DNA of 64,000 nucleotides. Origin: Chaetorhynchus papuensis. Its lineage: Eukaryota; Chordata; Aves; Passeriformes; Rhipiduridae. The position numbers and the translations under genes are program-made. Under the pieces are notes generated by a model. The model had not been told where the DNA came from. It saw nothing but the letters and a program-made list of their open reading frames with translations, and did not search any database. The stretch is from contig VWYX01000688.1 in the NCBI GenBank assembly GCA_013396525.1, positions 36,740 to 100,739 of the forward strand, written 5' to 3'. Positions 12,301-21,920 of the stretch are shown piece after piece; positions within the stretch are counted from its first letter, which is position 1; the number at the start of each line of letters is the position of its first letter.

Positions 12301-13503
12301 ATAAAATAGTTTAAGTTGGAAGGGACCTTAAAGATCATCTAGTTCTCAACCCCCTGCCACAGACAGGGGCACCTTCCACTAGACCAGACTGCTCAAAGCC
12401 CCATCGTATCTGAGTTCCTTCAATTGCTGTCAGATTCTGGGGAAAACCTTATCCGTGGGACAGCTGGGAGTGACCTCTAATGGGCTTTACTGTGAAAGAA
12501 TGGGCGGAGCACAACTTTATCTCAAAAGTGAGAGACACCTAAAGCTGATGGAGTCCTCATGGCCACATCCCACCAACAGAACAGCAACCACAGGAGAGGT
12601 AATGAGCATGAGAAGCCAGCGCCGAACAGGGGAGCCAGGACGTGACCAACATGGAGATCAACAGTGCCTGCACCTGAGCCTGTCCATAAGGACGCTGCCC
12701 CATAAGGTAAGCCCAGTGACCTTTGTGTCTCCTTGTGCTTCTAGAAGCCGAGCAAGCCAGGGCTAGGGGCAGCGCAGGAGCAGCAAGCAGCCTTTAGCTG
12801 GGATGCCGCAGCGGGATGCACAGAGCACCGCACGGAGCAAAGGATACTTGTGGGCGTTCTCCTCCACGGGCCCCTGCCCGGCCACCAGCATGCACCTCTG
12901 GTGGAACTGGCTGAAGAGCTGCAGGGGGCTGTGCGACAGGATCACCTGCTCCGGAGACACCTGCGGCACGGAGGACAGGCCGGCTGGGAACCGCAGGTGG
13001 GATTTCGCCCCCATCCCCCGGCCCATCGCTGCCCCCCGCCCAGCGCCTCGGGCCGAGGCAAAGCCCTCGCGGTGCTTCCCTGCCGGGGGGAACCGTGGGC
13101 TCCCTCCTCCCGCTGCCCCGTCCCCATTACCTGCAGCCCCAGCGCCTGGGACAGCTCTCGGGCCTTGGCCGAGCGCAGGCAGTTCCCGGCGTTGGTCAGG
13201 AACACCAGGGGCACCCTCAGCCGCCCGCTGCCGTCCGCCAGCCTCTGGAAGGCGCGGCGGGCGGCGGGCAGGGCCTGGCTGCCCCGCACCAGCACGCCGT
13301 CCACATCGAACAGGAACCCGAAGGCCGGCGGCTGCAAAGGCGAGCGGAGGGCACGGTCACCGGGGAGCCCCGGCCGCCCGCCCCCCGCCCGCCCCGCGCC
13401 CCGGCCGCGCACGCACCCGGCTGCGGGCGCAGAGCCCGCGGGACGGCGGCCCCGGGGCGCGCAGCAGCGCCCGGCCGGCCCTCAGGGAGCCGCGCAGCGC
13501 CAT
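8982..13503 (-). CDS. HDHD5: HDHD5, haloacid dehalogenase-like hydrolase domain-containing 5 (8 coding exons, 415 aa)
   Basis: Spliced coding sequence on the minus strand: 13503-13417, 13331-13131, 12960-12848, 11593-11500, 11039-11006, 10632-10458, 10153-9965 and 9336-8982. All introns are GT..AG and the phases join to a 1,248-nt frame ending in TAG. The protein is a HAD-superfamily hydrolase. Motif I is FLFDVDGVL with D38/D40 as nucleophile and acid/base. Motif II is LTNAG with T75. Motif III is IGKPSP with K265. Motif IV is GDNPMSDVYGAN with metal-ligand candidates D299/D304. The arrangement fits the NagD/CECR5-type subfamily; the physiological substrate is not established. The first 29 residues carry many Arg and no acidic residue, like a mitochondrial presequence. 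Human HDHD5 is about 423 aa, so this copy is full length. The start is the ATG at 13503, beside the CpG island. ADA2 lies upstream on the same strand, as in human. Confidence 0.97.
9965..10153 (-). CDS. HDHD5: HDHD5 coding exon 7 (aa 235-298)
   Basis: Acceptor GGGGCAG, donor GTAAGA. It encodes FGHGTFLLCLENIYKKVTG, then the motif III Lys in LIGKPSPVTYRYA (K265), and ends IRRLYAVG at the start of motif IV. Confidence 0.97.
10458..10632 (-). CDS. HDHD5: HDHD5 coding exon 6 (aa 177-235)
   Basis: Acceptor TCGTGCAG, donor GTGAAA. It encodes GVILFGEPVRWETSLQLI, then VPYPHLPILACNMDLLWM and AEAKMP. This is the cap and core junction of the HAD fold, nearly identical to the human segment. Confidence 0.97.
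11006..11039 (-). CDS. HDHD5: HDHD5 coding exon 5, 34-nt micro-exon (aa 166-177)
   Basis: Acceptor CTGGCAG, donor GTAAGC, only 34 nt. It encodes PPPTTGFPTIE plus one base. It restores the frame between exons 4 and 6 and matches the human FPRIEG position, so it is well supported despite its length. Confidence 0.9.
11500..11593 (-). CDS. HDHD5: HDHD5 coding exon 4 (aa 134-165)
   Basis: Acceptor GAACTAG, donor GTAATT. Its first base completes codon 134, then LGFKHVVTIEALRKAYPLLD follows. It is short and was found by phase matching and similarity to the human LGF..VVTVDELR region. Confidence 0.93.
12296..12412 (-). mobile_element. CR1 LINE 3'-end fragment in HDHD5 intron 3
   Basis: It contains GTTGGAAGGGACCTTAAAGA followed by TCATCTAGTT and CACCTTCCACTAGACCAGAC, the reverse complement of a CR1 3' terminus. 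The element is therefore oriented minus, the same strand as HDHD5. It is truncated after about 115 bp. Confidence 0.88.
12848..12960 (-). CDS. HDHD5: HDHD5 coding exon 3 (aa 97-134)
   Basis: Acceptor GTGCCGCAG, donor GTATCC, ends in phase 2. It encodes VSPEQVILSHSPLQLF and MLVAGQGPVEENAH, closely resembling the human segment with 'QVILSHSP' and 'GQGPV.ENA'. Confidence 0.95.
13131..13331 (-). CDS. HDHD5: HDHD5 coding exon 2 (aa 30-96)
   Basis: Acceptor CTTTGCAG, donor GTAATG, 67 codons in phase 0. It carries HAD motif I (FLFDVDGVL, D38 and D40) and motif II (PLVFLTNAG, T75). This exon identifies the family most clearly. Confidence 0.97.
13417..13503 (-). CDS. HDHD5: HDHD5 coding exon 1 (aa 1-29)
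   Basis: It starts at the ATG whose complement is CAT at 13501-13503 and ends before donor GTGCGT (phase 0). It encodes MALRGSLRAGRALLRAPGPP followed by SRGLCARSR: Arg-rich, no acids, amphipathic, consistent with a mitochondrial targeting peptide. The frame stays open upstream of the ATG without a further ATG. Confidence 0.93.
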
Positions 13504-13666
13504 CCGCCCGCTCCGACCTCGGGCACGCCGGCCTAGCCGGACTACAGCTCCCAGCGAGGCGCGGGCCGGCGGGGCGGGACCGGGGCGGGCACACGGAGGG
13601 CGCGGCGGGGCGGGAGAGCCCTGGGCGGCCCCGGTTCCGGGGAGCGGTGTTCCCGGGGAAGGGGGC

Positions 13667-13668
<2 letters not shown>

Positions 13669-13701
<33 letters not shown>
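13669..13701. repeat. (CTG)11 / (CAG)11 trinucleotide microsatellite
   Basis: Eleven uninterrupted CTG units on the plus strand (CAG on the HDHD5 sense strand), 166 bp upstream of the HDHD5 ATG. It lies in the probable promoter or 5' UTR. Read in the HDHD5 frame the tract would encode 11 Gln. Confidence 0.95.
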
Positions 13702-13704
<3 letters not shown>

Positions 13705-14124
13705 GCGGGGGTGCTCCCCCTGCTTCGGGGCAAAGCGGGGTTGCGGGTTTGGGGAGAGCTGGAGAGAGGAGCGGTGTTGGAAGCAGCAGCGCCGGGGCTG
13801 GCGGGATGTGGACGGGAAGGGGTGCGCTGGCTGCAAGGGGCGTGCGGAATCGGCGGCGAGGGGAGATTTGGGCGGGAGGGAGCGAAAGGCTTTGACCCCT
13901 GCAAAGCAATCACACGGGGTTTATCTCAGCCCTTCACAAAATCAAAGAACAGGAGACTCTGGGTCTGTGAGGGAAGCTGCTCCCGAGCTGTGCGGCCCGG
14001 GCTTCGTGATAACAAAGGCGTCGCCCCGGGCATAGCCTGGTTTCAGTCTAGGGTGGTTACTGCTTGCCCTGCCTGCAATAGGCATGCCAAGGAATTGCAC
14101 TGCAGCTTGTTACCGCTGCCAGCT

Positions 14125-14672
14125 GACCACGACAGTGATTATCCCTCTGTGCTCAGCACTGGTGAGGTCCCACCTTGACTGCTGTGTCCAGTTCTGCGCC
14201 CCTCACCACAAGAAATTGAGGTGTGGAGCAAGTCCAGAGAAGGGCAGCAAGGCTGGTGAAGGTTCTGGAGCACAAACTCTATGAGGAGTAGCTGGGGGAG
14301 CTGGGAGTGTTTAGCCTGTAAAAGGGGCTCAAGGGAGACCTTAAAGCTCTCTACAAGTACATGAAAGGAGGGTGCAGCCAGGTGGGGGTCGGGCTCTTCT
14401 CCCAGGCAGCAGCGACAGGACAAGTGAACATAGTCTCAAGCTGTGCCAGGGTAAAACAGGTTGGGCATCAGGAAGAATTTCTTCACTGAAACCGTGGTCA
14501 GGTATTGGAACAGACTGCCCAGGGAGGTGGTGGAATCACCAACCCTAGAGGTGTTCAAGAAATGACTGGATGTGGCACTCAGCACCACGGTCTGGTTGAC
14601 AGGGTGGTGATCGGCCAAAGTTTGGACTTGATGACCTTGCAGGTCTTTTCCAACCTTAACAATTCTGTGAGT
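14125..14672 (+). mobile_element. CR1 LINE 3' end, plus orientation (~550 bp)
   Basis: It shows characteristic CR1 3' phrases: CACCTTGACTGCTGTGTCCA, GAAGAATTTCTTCACTGAAA, TGCCCAGGGAGGTGGTGGAA, and the terminal GATGACCTTGCAGGTCTTTT CCAACC...ATTCTGTGA. It is 5'-truncated, as most CR1 copies are, and non-coding. Confidence 0.93.
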
Positions 14673-15747
14673 TGCTGCCCTTCCTTTGCTCAGCCTTTTC
14701 TATGCAAACCCTTTTTCCTGCAGATAATAAGGTTCTCTAAAATTCTGGTCACTTTTTTCACTCTTTGACAGACTGCGTCCCTCTTTCCTGCACCGTGAAA
14801 CAGAAATCTTGATGCTGAATTCAGCTGAGGCCCTTCCGAACTTGGGGAAAGTAAAGGTTCGTTTCACATCCATGGAGATGAAACAATGTTTGTTTGCTTT
14901 CTGACTGGGCTTAAGATCTCCTGAGTCCCTCGACAGGGCAGGTTTAACACGTATGACTTTAGGCATCAATTACACAAACAGTGTAATTGTTTGTTTTTAC
15001 GCTTCCATTGCCATGAACACCAACCTTAATTTGTTTTTGACCCACTTTAACACCCAGAGCCCTATTTGCAGAGCTATTAAAGCACTGGCAACTCAGAGAT
15101 ACACGTTTGTACAGATGGTTATTCCTCCTTAAGTGCTTTTGCCTTAACTGAATTACCTACCGTTTATTTTTTGTAATTTCCTCCATTTGCCAGGATCACT
15201 TTAATTTCTCAGAAGTGTTTGCAGCTCCTCCTGCTCTGGCAGAATTTATGCTGGCCTTGGAGACGTTACTGAAAGTATTTAGCTCCCTGTAGAACTGGGC
15301 TTCAAACCTTCTCCCACCAGCACAAGGAAGCCAGCTACAGCTATTTTGAAATGTGCCTTCTCAACTATGTACAAACCAGAGGCCTCCAACCCTCGCCTTC
15401 CTTGGCTGCCGATGAAAAATAGTCAGAGGGAGAGGCAAAGACTTTCTGAAATTAATGACAAACACAAGAGCCTTGTCTCGAGTGCCTCTCGCCCATCCAC
15501 CAAGGCGGTCCCTCCTGGCAGAGTGAAAACGTGATTGATTTGCTGTGATTTCTGCTTAGGGTATTTGCTAACGTGGATTTATGGCCTTTTAATGATGCGG
15601 CCACTTGCAAGTCAGACGGGTTGTTTTGGTTGCTGGTTTCGGTGCCTCTGGACTGAACTGCATTGTGGGGCTCTGTCAGCCCCTTTTTTTTAAGTGTAGG
15701 GATACTTTTACCCCTTTCTTCCTGTTCCCGAGGCTTGCAAAAGAGCC
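14673..15747. other. Intergenic, AT-rich, no gene recognised
   Basis: Low-CpG spacer between the CR1 copy and the first assembly gap. It contains a perfect 9-bp inverted repeat with a 5-nt spacer (CAATTACAC at 14967-14975, GTGTAATTG at 14981-14989). No exon recognised. Confidence 0.5.
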
Positions 15748-16104
15748 NNNNNNNNNNNNNNNNNNNNNNNNNNNNNNNNNNNNNNNNNNNNNNNNNNNNN
15801 NNNNNNNNNNNNNNNNNNNNNNNNNNNNNNNNNNNNNNNNNNNNNNNNNNNNNNNNNNNNNNNNNNNNNNNNNNNNNNNNNNNNNNNNNNNNNNNNNNNN
15901 NNNNNNNNNNNNNNNNNNNNNNNNNNNNNNNNNNNNNNNNNNNNNNNNNNNNNNNNNNNNNNNNNNNNNNNNNNNNNNNNNNNNNNNNNNNNNNNNNNNN
16001 NNNNNNNNNNNNNNNNNNNNNNNNNNNNNNNNNNNNNNNNNNNNNNNNNNNNNNNNNNNNNNNNNNNNNNNNNNNNNNNNNNNNNNNNNNNNNNNNNNNN
16101 NNNN
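15748..16104. other. Assembly gap (357 N)
   Basis: Run of N. The right flank is extremely GC- and CpG-rich, so the missing bases are probably the GC-rich core of the adjoining CpG island, a common cause of assembly drop-out. Frames crossing the N run are meaningless. Confidence 1.
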
Positions 16105-16720
16105 CGGCGCATCCCTGCGGGAGGCGCTCCTGCTCCACGGAGCAGCGCTCACCTGCGCCCCGCCTCGGGGGGCTCCGGGCGCGGGGGATGCGGCTGGGGA
16201 TGCGGGGAGTGCCCGGAGGGAGGGAAGGGGACGCGTTGTTCCGCTCCCGAGGGGATTTGGGGGGTGTCCGAGGTGTCCCCAGAGCGTGTGTGTGCGCTCC
16301 GCTGCGGGCTGCCGGCGCTGCCGTGTTTGTTTTTCCAAGCAAGGCTGTCCGGCAGGCTGCAGCGCTTATTTTTAAACCGGCACGGAGGGACTTTGCCAGC
16401 GGCCGGGCTCGAGCTGAGCTGCCAAGCCCCGTGCTGTGCAGATCCTGCAGCGGCTGCCGAGCCCCGCACCCGCAGGCGGACTTTAGCCCATCATCCCTGT
16501 GCTGAACGCCCGGTCGTGTCGTTTTCCCTTCTGGAGCTGGGAATTGCTCTGTGACTCCGCCAGGAGACTTCCCATTCCTCATGCTGTTCGTGGACGGACC
16601 TCGCGATTTCCTCTGCGGGCACATCTGGCAGCAGCCGTACCCCAAATACCCCCGGGGATCGTCTGTCCGCCCTTCTCACCCCAGCCCGCGGGAGACTCCC
16701 TCTTCTTCCCCTGTCCACAG
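16105..16720. promoter_or_regulatory. CpG island with no recognised gene
   Basis: From the gap edge to about 16.7 kb the sequence is CpG-dense, then becomes pyrimidine-rich but CpG-poor. It lies 2.6 kb upstream of the HDHD5 ATG and 5 kb beyond the ADA2 stop, so it is the obvious promoter of neither gene. I found no convincing coding exon in it. It could drive an unannotated transcript such as a lncRNA antisense to HDHD5 or ADA2, or be a distal regulatory island. Confidence 0.65.
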
Positions 16721-18455
16721 CGTGCTCGGATGTTTCTCCCACCCCCTTCCACAGCTCACTGTAGAGACAAGCAAAACAGGCAGCTGCCCACAGCCTTCTC
16801 CCGTGGGTCCCTGTGCAAACTTTGCAGCTCTGTTTTCCCTGGACTCGCCGCCCTGTCATCACCCCCCCCTCCTCCTGACCTTCTCACACCCCCCTCGAAA
16901 GCAGCCGCACCTTCCATCTCTTTCCTCGCTGCAGAGGCTCTAATGGCCTGAATCAACCCTCCCCCCACGGTTTATCTCTTCTCTCCCCACGCTGCAGCCT
17001 GCTCATGGAATGATGGACAAACTAGAGGCTGAGAAAATACAGTAAAATGCCTTTCTTATCCTGTAATGACCAAGGGGGAGGGCACAACCTGATAAAAATG
17101 ACAAGCCAGGAGAATTGAGAGCCAGACCCTTCACCTGCCTGTCCCTCAGTGCACGGAGAACACTCGATAGACCTGCTGTGACTGCAACTGCTGCAAGCCC
17201 GGAAAGAAAGGAATTAAGGACCGAGCCAATTAGAGCTACAAGTTTCTGACCAAAGAAACGTCCTACTGCTGCCTGTGAAGAGGCTAATTCAGAGACTTAC
17301 CCAGGAAGAAAGCCCGAAGCAGGCTGATCATTTGGAGCTGGTGGAAAAGGCATCTGCAGTCCTGTGTTTTAGGGCCAGAGGGCTTTGCCTAGCATCTGGC
17401 ATCTGCACAGTCCCACTGCAGTGAGGGGGGCTCACATGACAGATCCAGCTGCTTGCTTGGGCCCGTCTCTGTTTTCAGCCACTTACTTCTACTCCTCTGT
17501 ATTATTGGCGTGATTTTTGACAGCCACCACTAGTGCTGGATCAGCCATTTCCTGGCAGCGAGTGACCAGCAGGCAAACATTTCATTCTCTAAACTGCCCC
17601 AAGGGCGGTCCGAGATGCTCTGCAGCAAACACTTGTGCTGCAAACAAAGCTCCATCCACCTCCCATTTAAACAAATTGAACCTGAAGAGGCCACCGGGAG
17701 AGGCAGGTGGGGGAGATAACAGGCGTAAGGCTTCAGGTATTGCTGTGGCTGCTTGAAGTAACCGTAATAGAAACTTCCATGAATTTTCTACTCTCCTTCT
17801 GTGCTCCTGAGTCTGGGTGGAGACTGAACTAGCCTCTTTTTGCCTCCTTATGTCTGTCCTACTCAGCCTCCCCACCACCCTTGTGGCTGCCTCCACCTCT
17901 TTTATCTCAGGTATTCAAGCTCTCTCAAGCTGGCACTTTCCTCCCATGCCCACCAGCAGTACTTTGGGCAAAGAGCCTCAAGTTGTACCCTGGTCTTTGA
18001 AAGGAATGGGCTGATCATTTAGTCTTCTCCTTGTTTCCCTCTATTCCCCTCCTGAAACCACGCTAAAAGGAGGTTAAATGACCTTCAGTGGTCCCTTTAC
18101 TTTCCCGTGCTGCAACCACCACAGAGGTGGTGCAAAACTGTGGTGGGAGGAGTGGCAGCACACACAGATCCTATCTGTCAGGTGGTCTCTGTGTCAAAAC
18201 ACAGCCCTGAGCTGGATGCAGCTGCTGTGGGGTTTGGGGAAGGGGGAGCAGGGGACCTGTGTAGTGTCTTGGCCAGGTGACTCAGGCTTAACACTGTGTT
18301 AGCTCCACAGATCAAATTGCCCTTTGCAGCCTGCTGTGAAGGCATTTCAGACTCCCTGATCACCCCAGGCTGTGTGATGTGAGACATCCCCCTCCACTGC
18401 ACCTTCCAGATTAAAACCTCCCATCAAATCCAGGTATGCCCTCTTCTTTTTAACA
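16721..18455. other. Intergenic, no gene recognised
   Basis: It starts pyrimidine-rich (C/T tracts to ~16.98 kb), then becomes mixed. Near 17.05-17.1 kb there are GATA-type sites (CTTATC, TGATAAAAATG) in a moderately AT-rich block. No spliced exon or RNA gene could be supported. Confidence 0.4.
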
Positions 18456-18457
18456 GG

Positions 18458-18463
18458 AAAAAA

Positions 18464-18498
<35 letters not shown>

Positions 18499-18511
18499 GA
18501 AGAAGAAGGAA
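18458..18511. repeat. Poly(A) tract followed by (AGA)n
   Basis: An A-rich run of about 37 bases, interrupted by TT, passes into AGAAGAAGAAGAAGG. It resembles the tail of an old retroposed insertion, but no recognisable body precedes it. Confidence 0.8.
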
Positions 18512-21500
18512 AAATAACCCCCACGATTCAGACAGGTTAAAAAATTTAATTATAGACTATTTTCTGAAAGAGAAAGGCAAGAAAGCATTATATGTGATGT
18601 ATTTGCCAACAAATGTGAGCAGGGAGCCAAGGTACTGGGGAAAAGGGAATATACTGGCAGCAAAACCCTTGAAATACTGCTGCTAAAAGCCGAGTCTCAG
18701 TGAAGCCCTGCAGCCAAATTTACCCAAAGCTTTGGAGCTGAATGGATTGATCTTTTACAACTGCTGTGGTCCAGCCTGAACTCCTCCTTTTTCACAGACC
18801 TGGAGTTAGAGAGGCGAGGATGCAGCTGGGTTTCTCCCTCTGCACCTTTCTCCGAACTAAGGCGTGCTCTGAGGAAGAGCAGATTCCCAGCAGAAAAGCA
18901 GGCTGGCCCTCCCTCTGTCACCCTCACCAGGGCCCTGAACATGGTGGGAACCCATCTGCTGCCAGAGGGCTCTTGGGAAGCCCCAGTAACCGCAGATGGC
19001 AATGCCCTGTGTGAGGAGGGATCTGAGGAAGGTCACCACTGGAGTCAGGCCCCTCTGTGTTCACGTTTAAACAGCCATCTGTGATCAGGATGGGAAAGTT
19101 TCTGCCCTCTGCTCAACCCCGAGGTGGATACCTTCAGCAGAAGCCAGTCACAGAGCCCTGTAGAGTCAAGGTTCACCTTTTTGAGGGCTGCACCTGAAGG
19201 TACCTCAGACCTGTGCCATTTTAAACCCCTGTGGTTTCTGTAGAAACCTGATTCTGCTGTAATCCCCAACAGCAGCACACACTGGTGGCTCCAGGCACTT
19301 GGCCCCATCACAGCACAGTTGTGAAGCAGGTAAATGGCCATGAGCACAACAGGAAAGCAAGAAATCTCCTTTTCCTAGGAAAGCAAGAACAAACTGGACA
19401 CAGCAGGTAAACTGGTTCCTGTGGATGCTAAAAAGCTTCCAGCGGTTCCAGCAAGCAATTGGCAAATGGAAGATCTAGCCCTGCAACTGCTGCAGGTAAT
19501 GAGGAGAAAGGAGGACTTCAGGTAACCAAAAAGTGGTTCAGGACCTCAAGAAACCACGTGCAGGAAGAGCTGAAAGCTCTTCTCCCGTGGTAGAAAAGGA
19601 AGGGTCATGGGTCAACCTGTGTGTTGAGGAGCTCAGCTCCTCCCACAGTGGCTCTGTAATGATTAGCTTCACCTTGGCAGCAAAGAGGCTTATTTAAGGG
19701 AGAATCAACTCATGGCAAATAAAGATCTTCATCCATCCACATATAGCAAGCTGAAAGATCAGGTTGCTGAGGGGGACGTGGCTTTGGGTCGCTGGCTAGC
19801 AGCCACTCTGCTTGTTAGCAGCAGTTCTCCTCAGCAGCATTTCGAGTAAGGCATTTCCCAAGCCAGCATTTATAACCTGGCCACGACCAAAGCCTCCCCT
19901 GGGGACTTTAGTCTGAGCTCTGTGTGCAACACCCACAGAGGAGGAGGAGGAGGAGGAGGAGGAGGGAGGGTGGCTCTGCTCTGGCTACTCCTCCAGTGTA
20001 AAGCTCCTCCCAGGACCTAATCTGCACCAAGGCCCAGGAAAGGTCAGTCTGCAAAAAAAAGCACCAGGATGCTTCAGAGGAAGACCTTGGGGGTGTGAGC
20101 AGAGAGAGCTGGAGTCGAGGCAGCTGTGGCTGAAAAGGGCTGGGGGTGTGAGGCACTTCAACCCCCCCAGTTAGTGAGGGGTGTGTGTGACTGGGTTCTC
20201 ACTTTTTCATTTCTGTGGTCTGTGTTGCTGCCCTCTGCAATGCACACACGTGTGGCTTGTTGTGATCTTATTTGTGTTCTGTGATGGGGCTTGTAGTGTG
20301 TTTGGTTTGGTTGGGTTTTTTTCCCCCTGGGATAACCAGAGATGAAGTTGCAGCCTGTGAACTGTGGGCAATTTAACCCAAGGCACGCAGGCTGTGCAGC
20401 CTGATCCACTTCTGTAAAAAGTGAATTTGCCTCCTGCCAAGGTGTTCCAGCCAAGGTCAGTGGAAATAAACACTATGGCCAGGCAGCTTGAGACAATTAA
20501 CAGACAGCATAAAGAGAGCCAATTGGCCCAGGCTGGTCAGATTAGGAAACAACAGTCTTTGCAAGTCTGTTGTTCAGAGGAGGGAGACGTCTTTCAGTAG
20601 GAACTTCTGTCAGTTCTCCCTTGGCTGATGCAAACCAGCATAATTGTACTGAAGTCAGGGAAAGATGCTGTTTGATCCTGGCTGCATGCTTTGGGTATGT
20701 GTGCTGAAGGATTTTTATGAATTTATTCAGCAACCTGATTATTTCTTTTTTTTGGATGATGATGATGCTAAGAAAGGGAATCTGCTTGTCTAGAGACTAT
20801 TTCTTGTGTAGTTTCTTTTTTTTTTTTTTGCCAAGGAGCTGGAAACCACAGAGGTCCAAATGAGCACTGTGGATATCCTCAGCAGTTCTCTCCCAAGGTG
20901 AAAATCTCTGTGACAGGCTGAACAAGGCCACATTTGCACAGTGAGTTGGGCAACAGAGGCTGGCAGTGGAACCCCCTGAAACCAAAAGGTGTTTCCTATA
21001 AATGCCTGTGTTAACATGGCCTTGTGCAGGGGGATAGTTTTAATCAAGCTGGGTCTGGGAAACCAGGATGTTTTTGACTTAACCTGAAATGTGTTTTGTC
21101 TTCCTTTTGACCAGAGGACAGGAAAAGACTTCGTAGTAAAAAAAAAAACTGCTGGCAACTGAGGCACCTCTTTTCTGGCTTTATGATCACTGTGCAACCA
21201 GGCTTAAATGTTCTGGGAGCAAGTTCCACCAGCTTGTTTCCAGCGATGGTAGGTCCTGAAATAGCAGACATCAGACCTATGACTGGTCCTTCGACCTAGC
21301 AGTGCTATTTTGGCAGCAGGCCCAGGGTTAAACATAACAAGAGTCATTTTCAGTCCTTGCTCTCTTGAAGGTCAGTGGCCCAAAGGGTTGGATGTTTGTC
21401 TTAGCTGCTTCCGGACAAGGTCTGCATTTTGTAATGATAAGGCAAAATTCTGAGATCCTCGTGTTGGCAGTCTCCTGCTGGCTCTAATTGGAAAGCACAT

Positions 21501-21811
21501 TTTTCCTGAATAAGGATGTCGGGGTTTGGTCACTGGCAATTTTTAATTGTTTTGACTCTTTTGAGCGGGGTGATTTCTTGTGGTCGCTACAAAGGCTCAC
21601 TGCTCCCTTTTACCTCCAGTCCATGACTTTCACAGGATCATTCTTAGCTTTAAGCCCACTAAGCCTGGCTTACCAGAGTCGCCCGCTGCCAGGTGAGACT
21701 TTGACGTCCATTCATCTGCTCAGGTCACATGGAAGAAGCAGTCTCTCTCTTAGCAATCAGCCTGGCTCGCTCTAGCTCGCCAAATGCCTTCAGAGATGAG
21801 CCTTGTCCTCT
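18512..21811. other. ADA2 3' UTR and downstream intergenic DNA
   Basis: ADA2 reads into this stretch from the right (stop at 21814-21812). Minus-strand polyadenylation-signal candidates are ATTAAA at 21547-21542, ATTAAA at 21043-21038 and AATAAA at 20727-20722; the choice cannot be made from sequence. A GAG-trinucleotide run lies at 19938-19966 and a T-run of about 15 near 20816-20830. No other gene recognised. Confidence 0.5.
20722..20727 (-). terminator. ADA2: Candidate polyadenylation signal AATAAA for ADA2
   Basis: Perfect AATAAA on the sense strand about 1.09 kb downstream of the ADA2 stop codon. Two ATTAAA variants lie nearer (265 and 770 nt after the stop). Any of them could be used. 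Confidence 0.35.
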
Positions 21812-21920
21812 CTACAGCTCCCTTGGAAAGCTGTCAGAGAGTTCAGCCACAAATTGGTCCCATTTTTTCTGCCAGACCTCTTTGGCCTTGGCTTTCTCAT
21901 CCGGCAGCATGGCACTGTAT
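21812..21920 (-). CDS. ADA2: ADA2 terminal coding exon (aa 480-515 and stop)
   Basis: Acceptor CTCCTCGCAG. It completes K480 and encodes YSAMLPDEKAKAKEVWQKKW, then DQFVAELSDSFPREL and TAG. It aligns with the human C-terminal helix (EIWKKRWDKFIADV); the last ~8 residues are unlike human. Confidence 0.94.

Larger units (their letters stand above)
13000..13900 (-). promoter_or_regulatory. HDHD5: CpG-island promoter region of HDHD5
   Basis: Dense CpG and GC from about 13.0 to 13.9 kb cover coding exons 1-2 and 400 bp upstream of the ATG, typical of a housekeeping promoter. No TATA box is obvious. The transcription start probably lies between 13.5 and 13.9 kb, but it cannot be fixed from sequence. 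The (CTG)11 tract sits inside this island. Confidence 0.75.

Noticed and set aside
12803..14035. 410-codon plus-strand frame over the HDHD5 promoter, rich in Arg, Pro, Ala and Gly
   Set aside because: It is antisense to HDHD5 exons 1-3 and its CpG island, has the composition of translated GC-rich DNA, and lacks any domain.
15748..16104. Long frames on both strands at 15.45-16.65 kb
   Set aside because: They are long only because the run of N is read through as open sequence; the real bases on either side do not support a protein.
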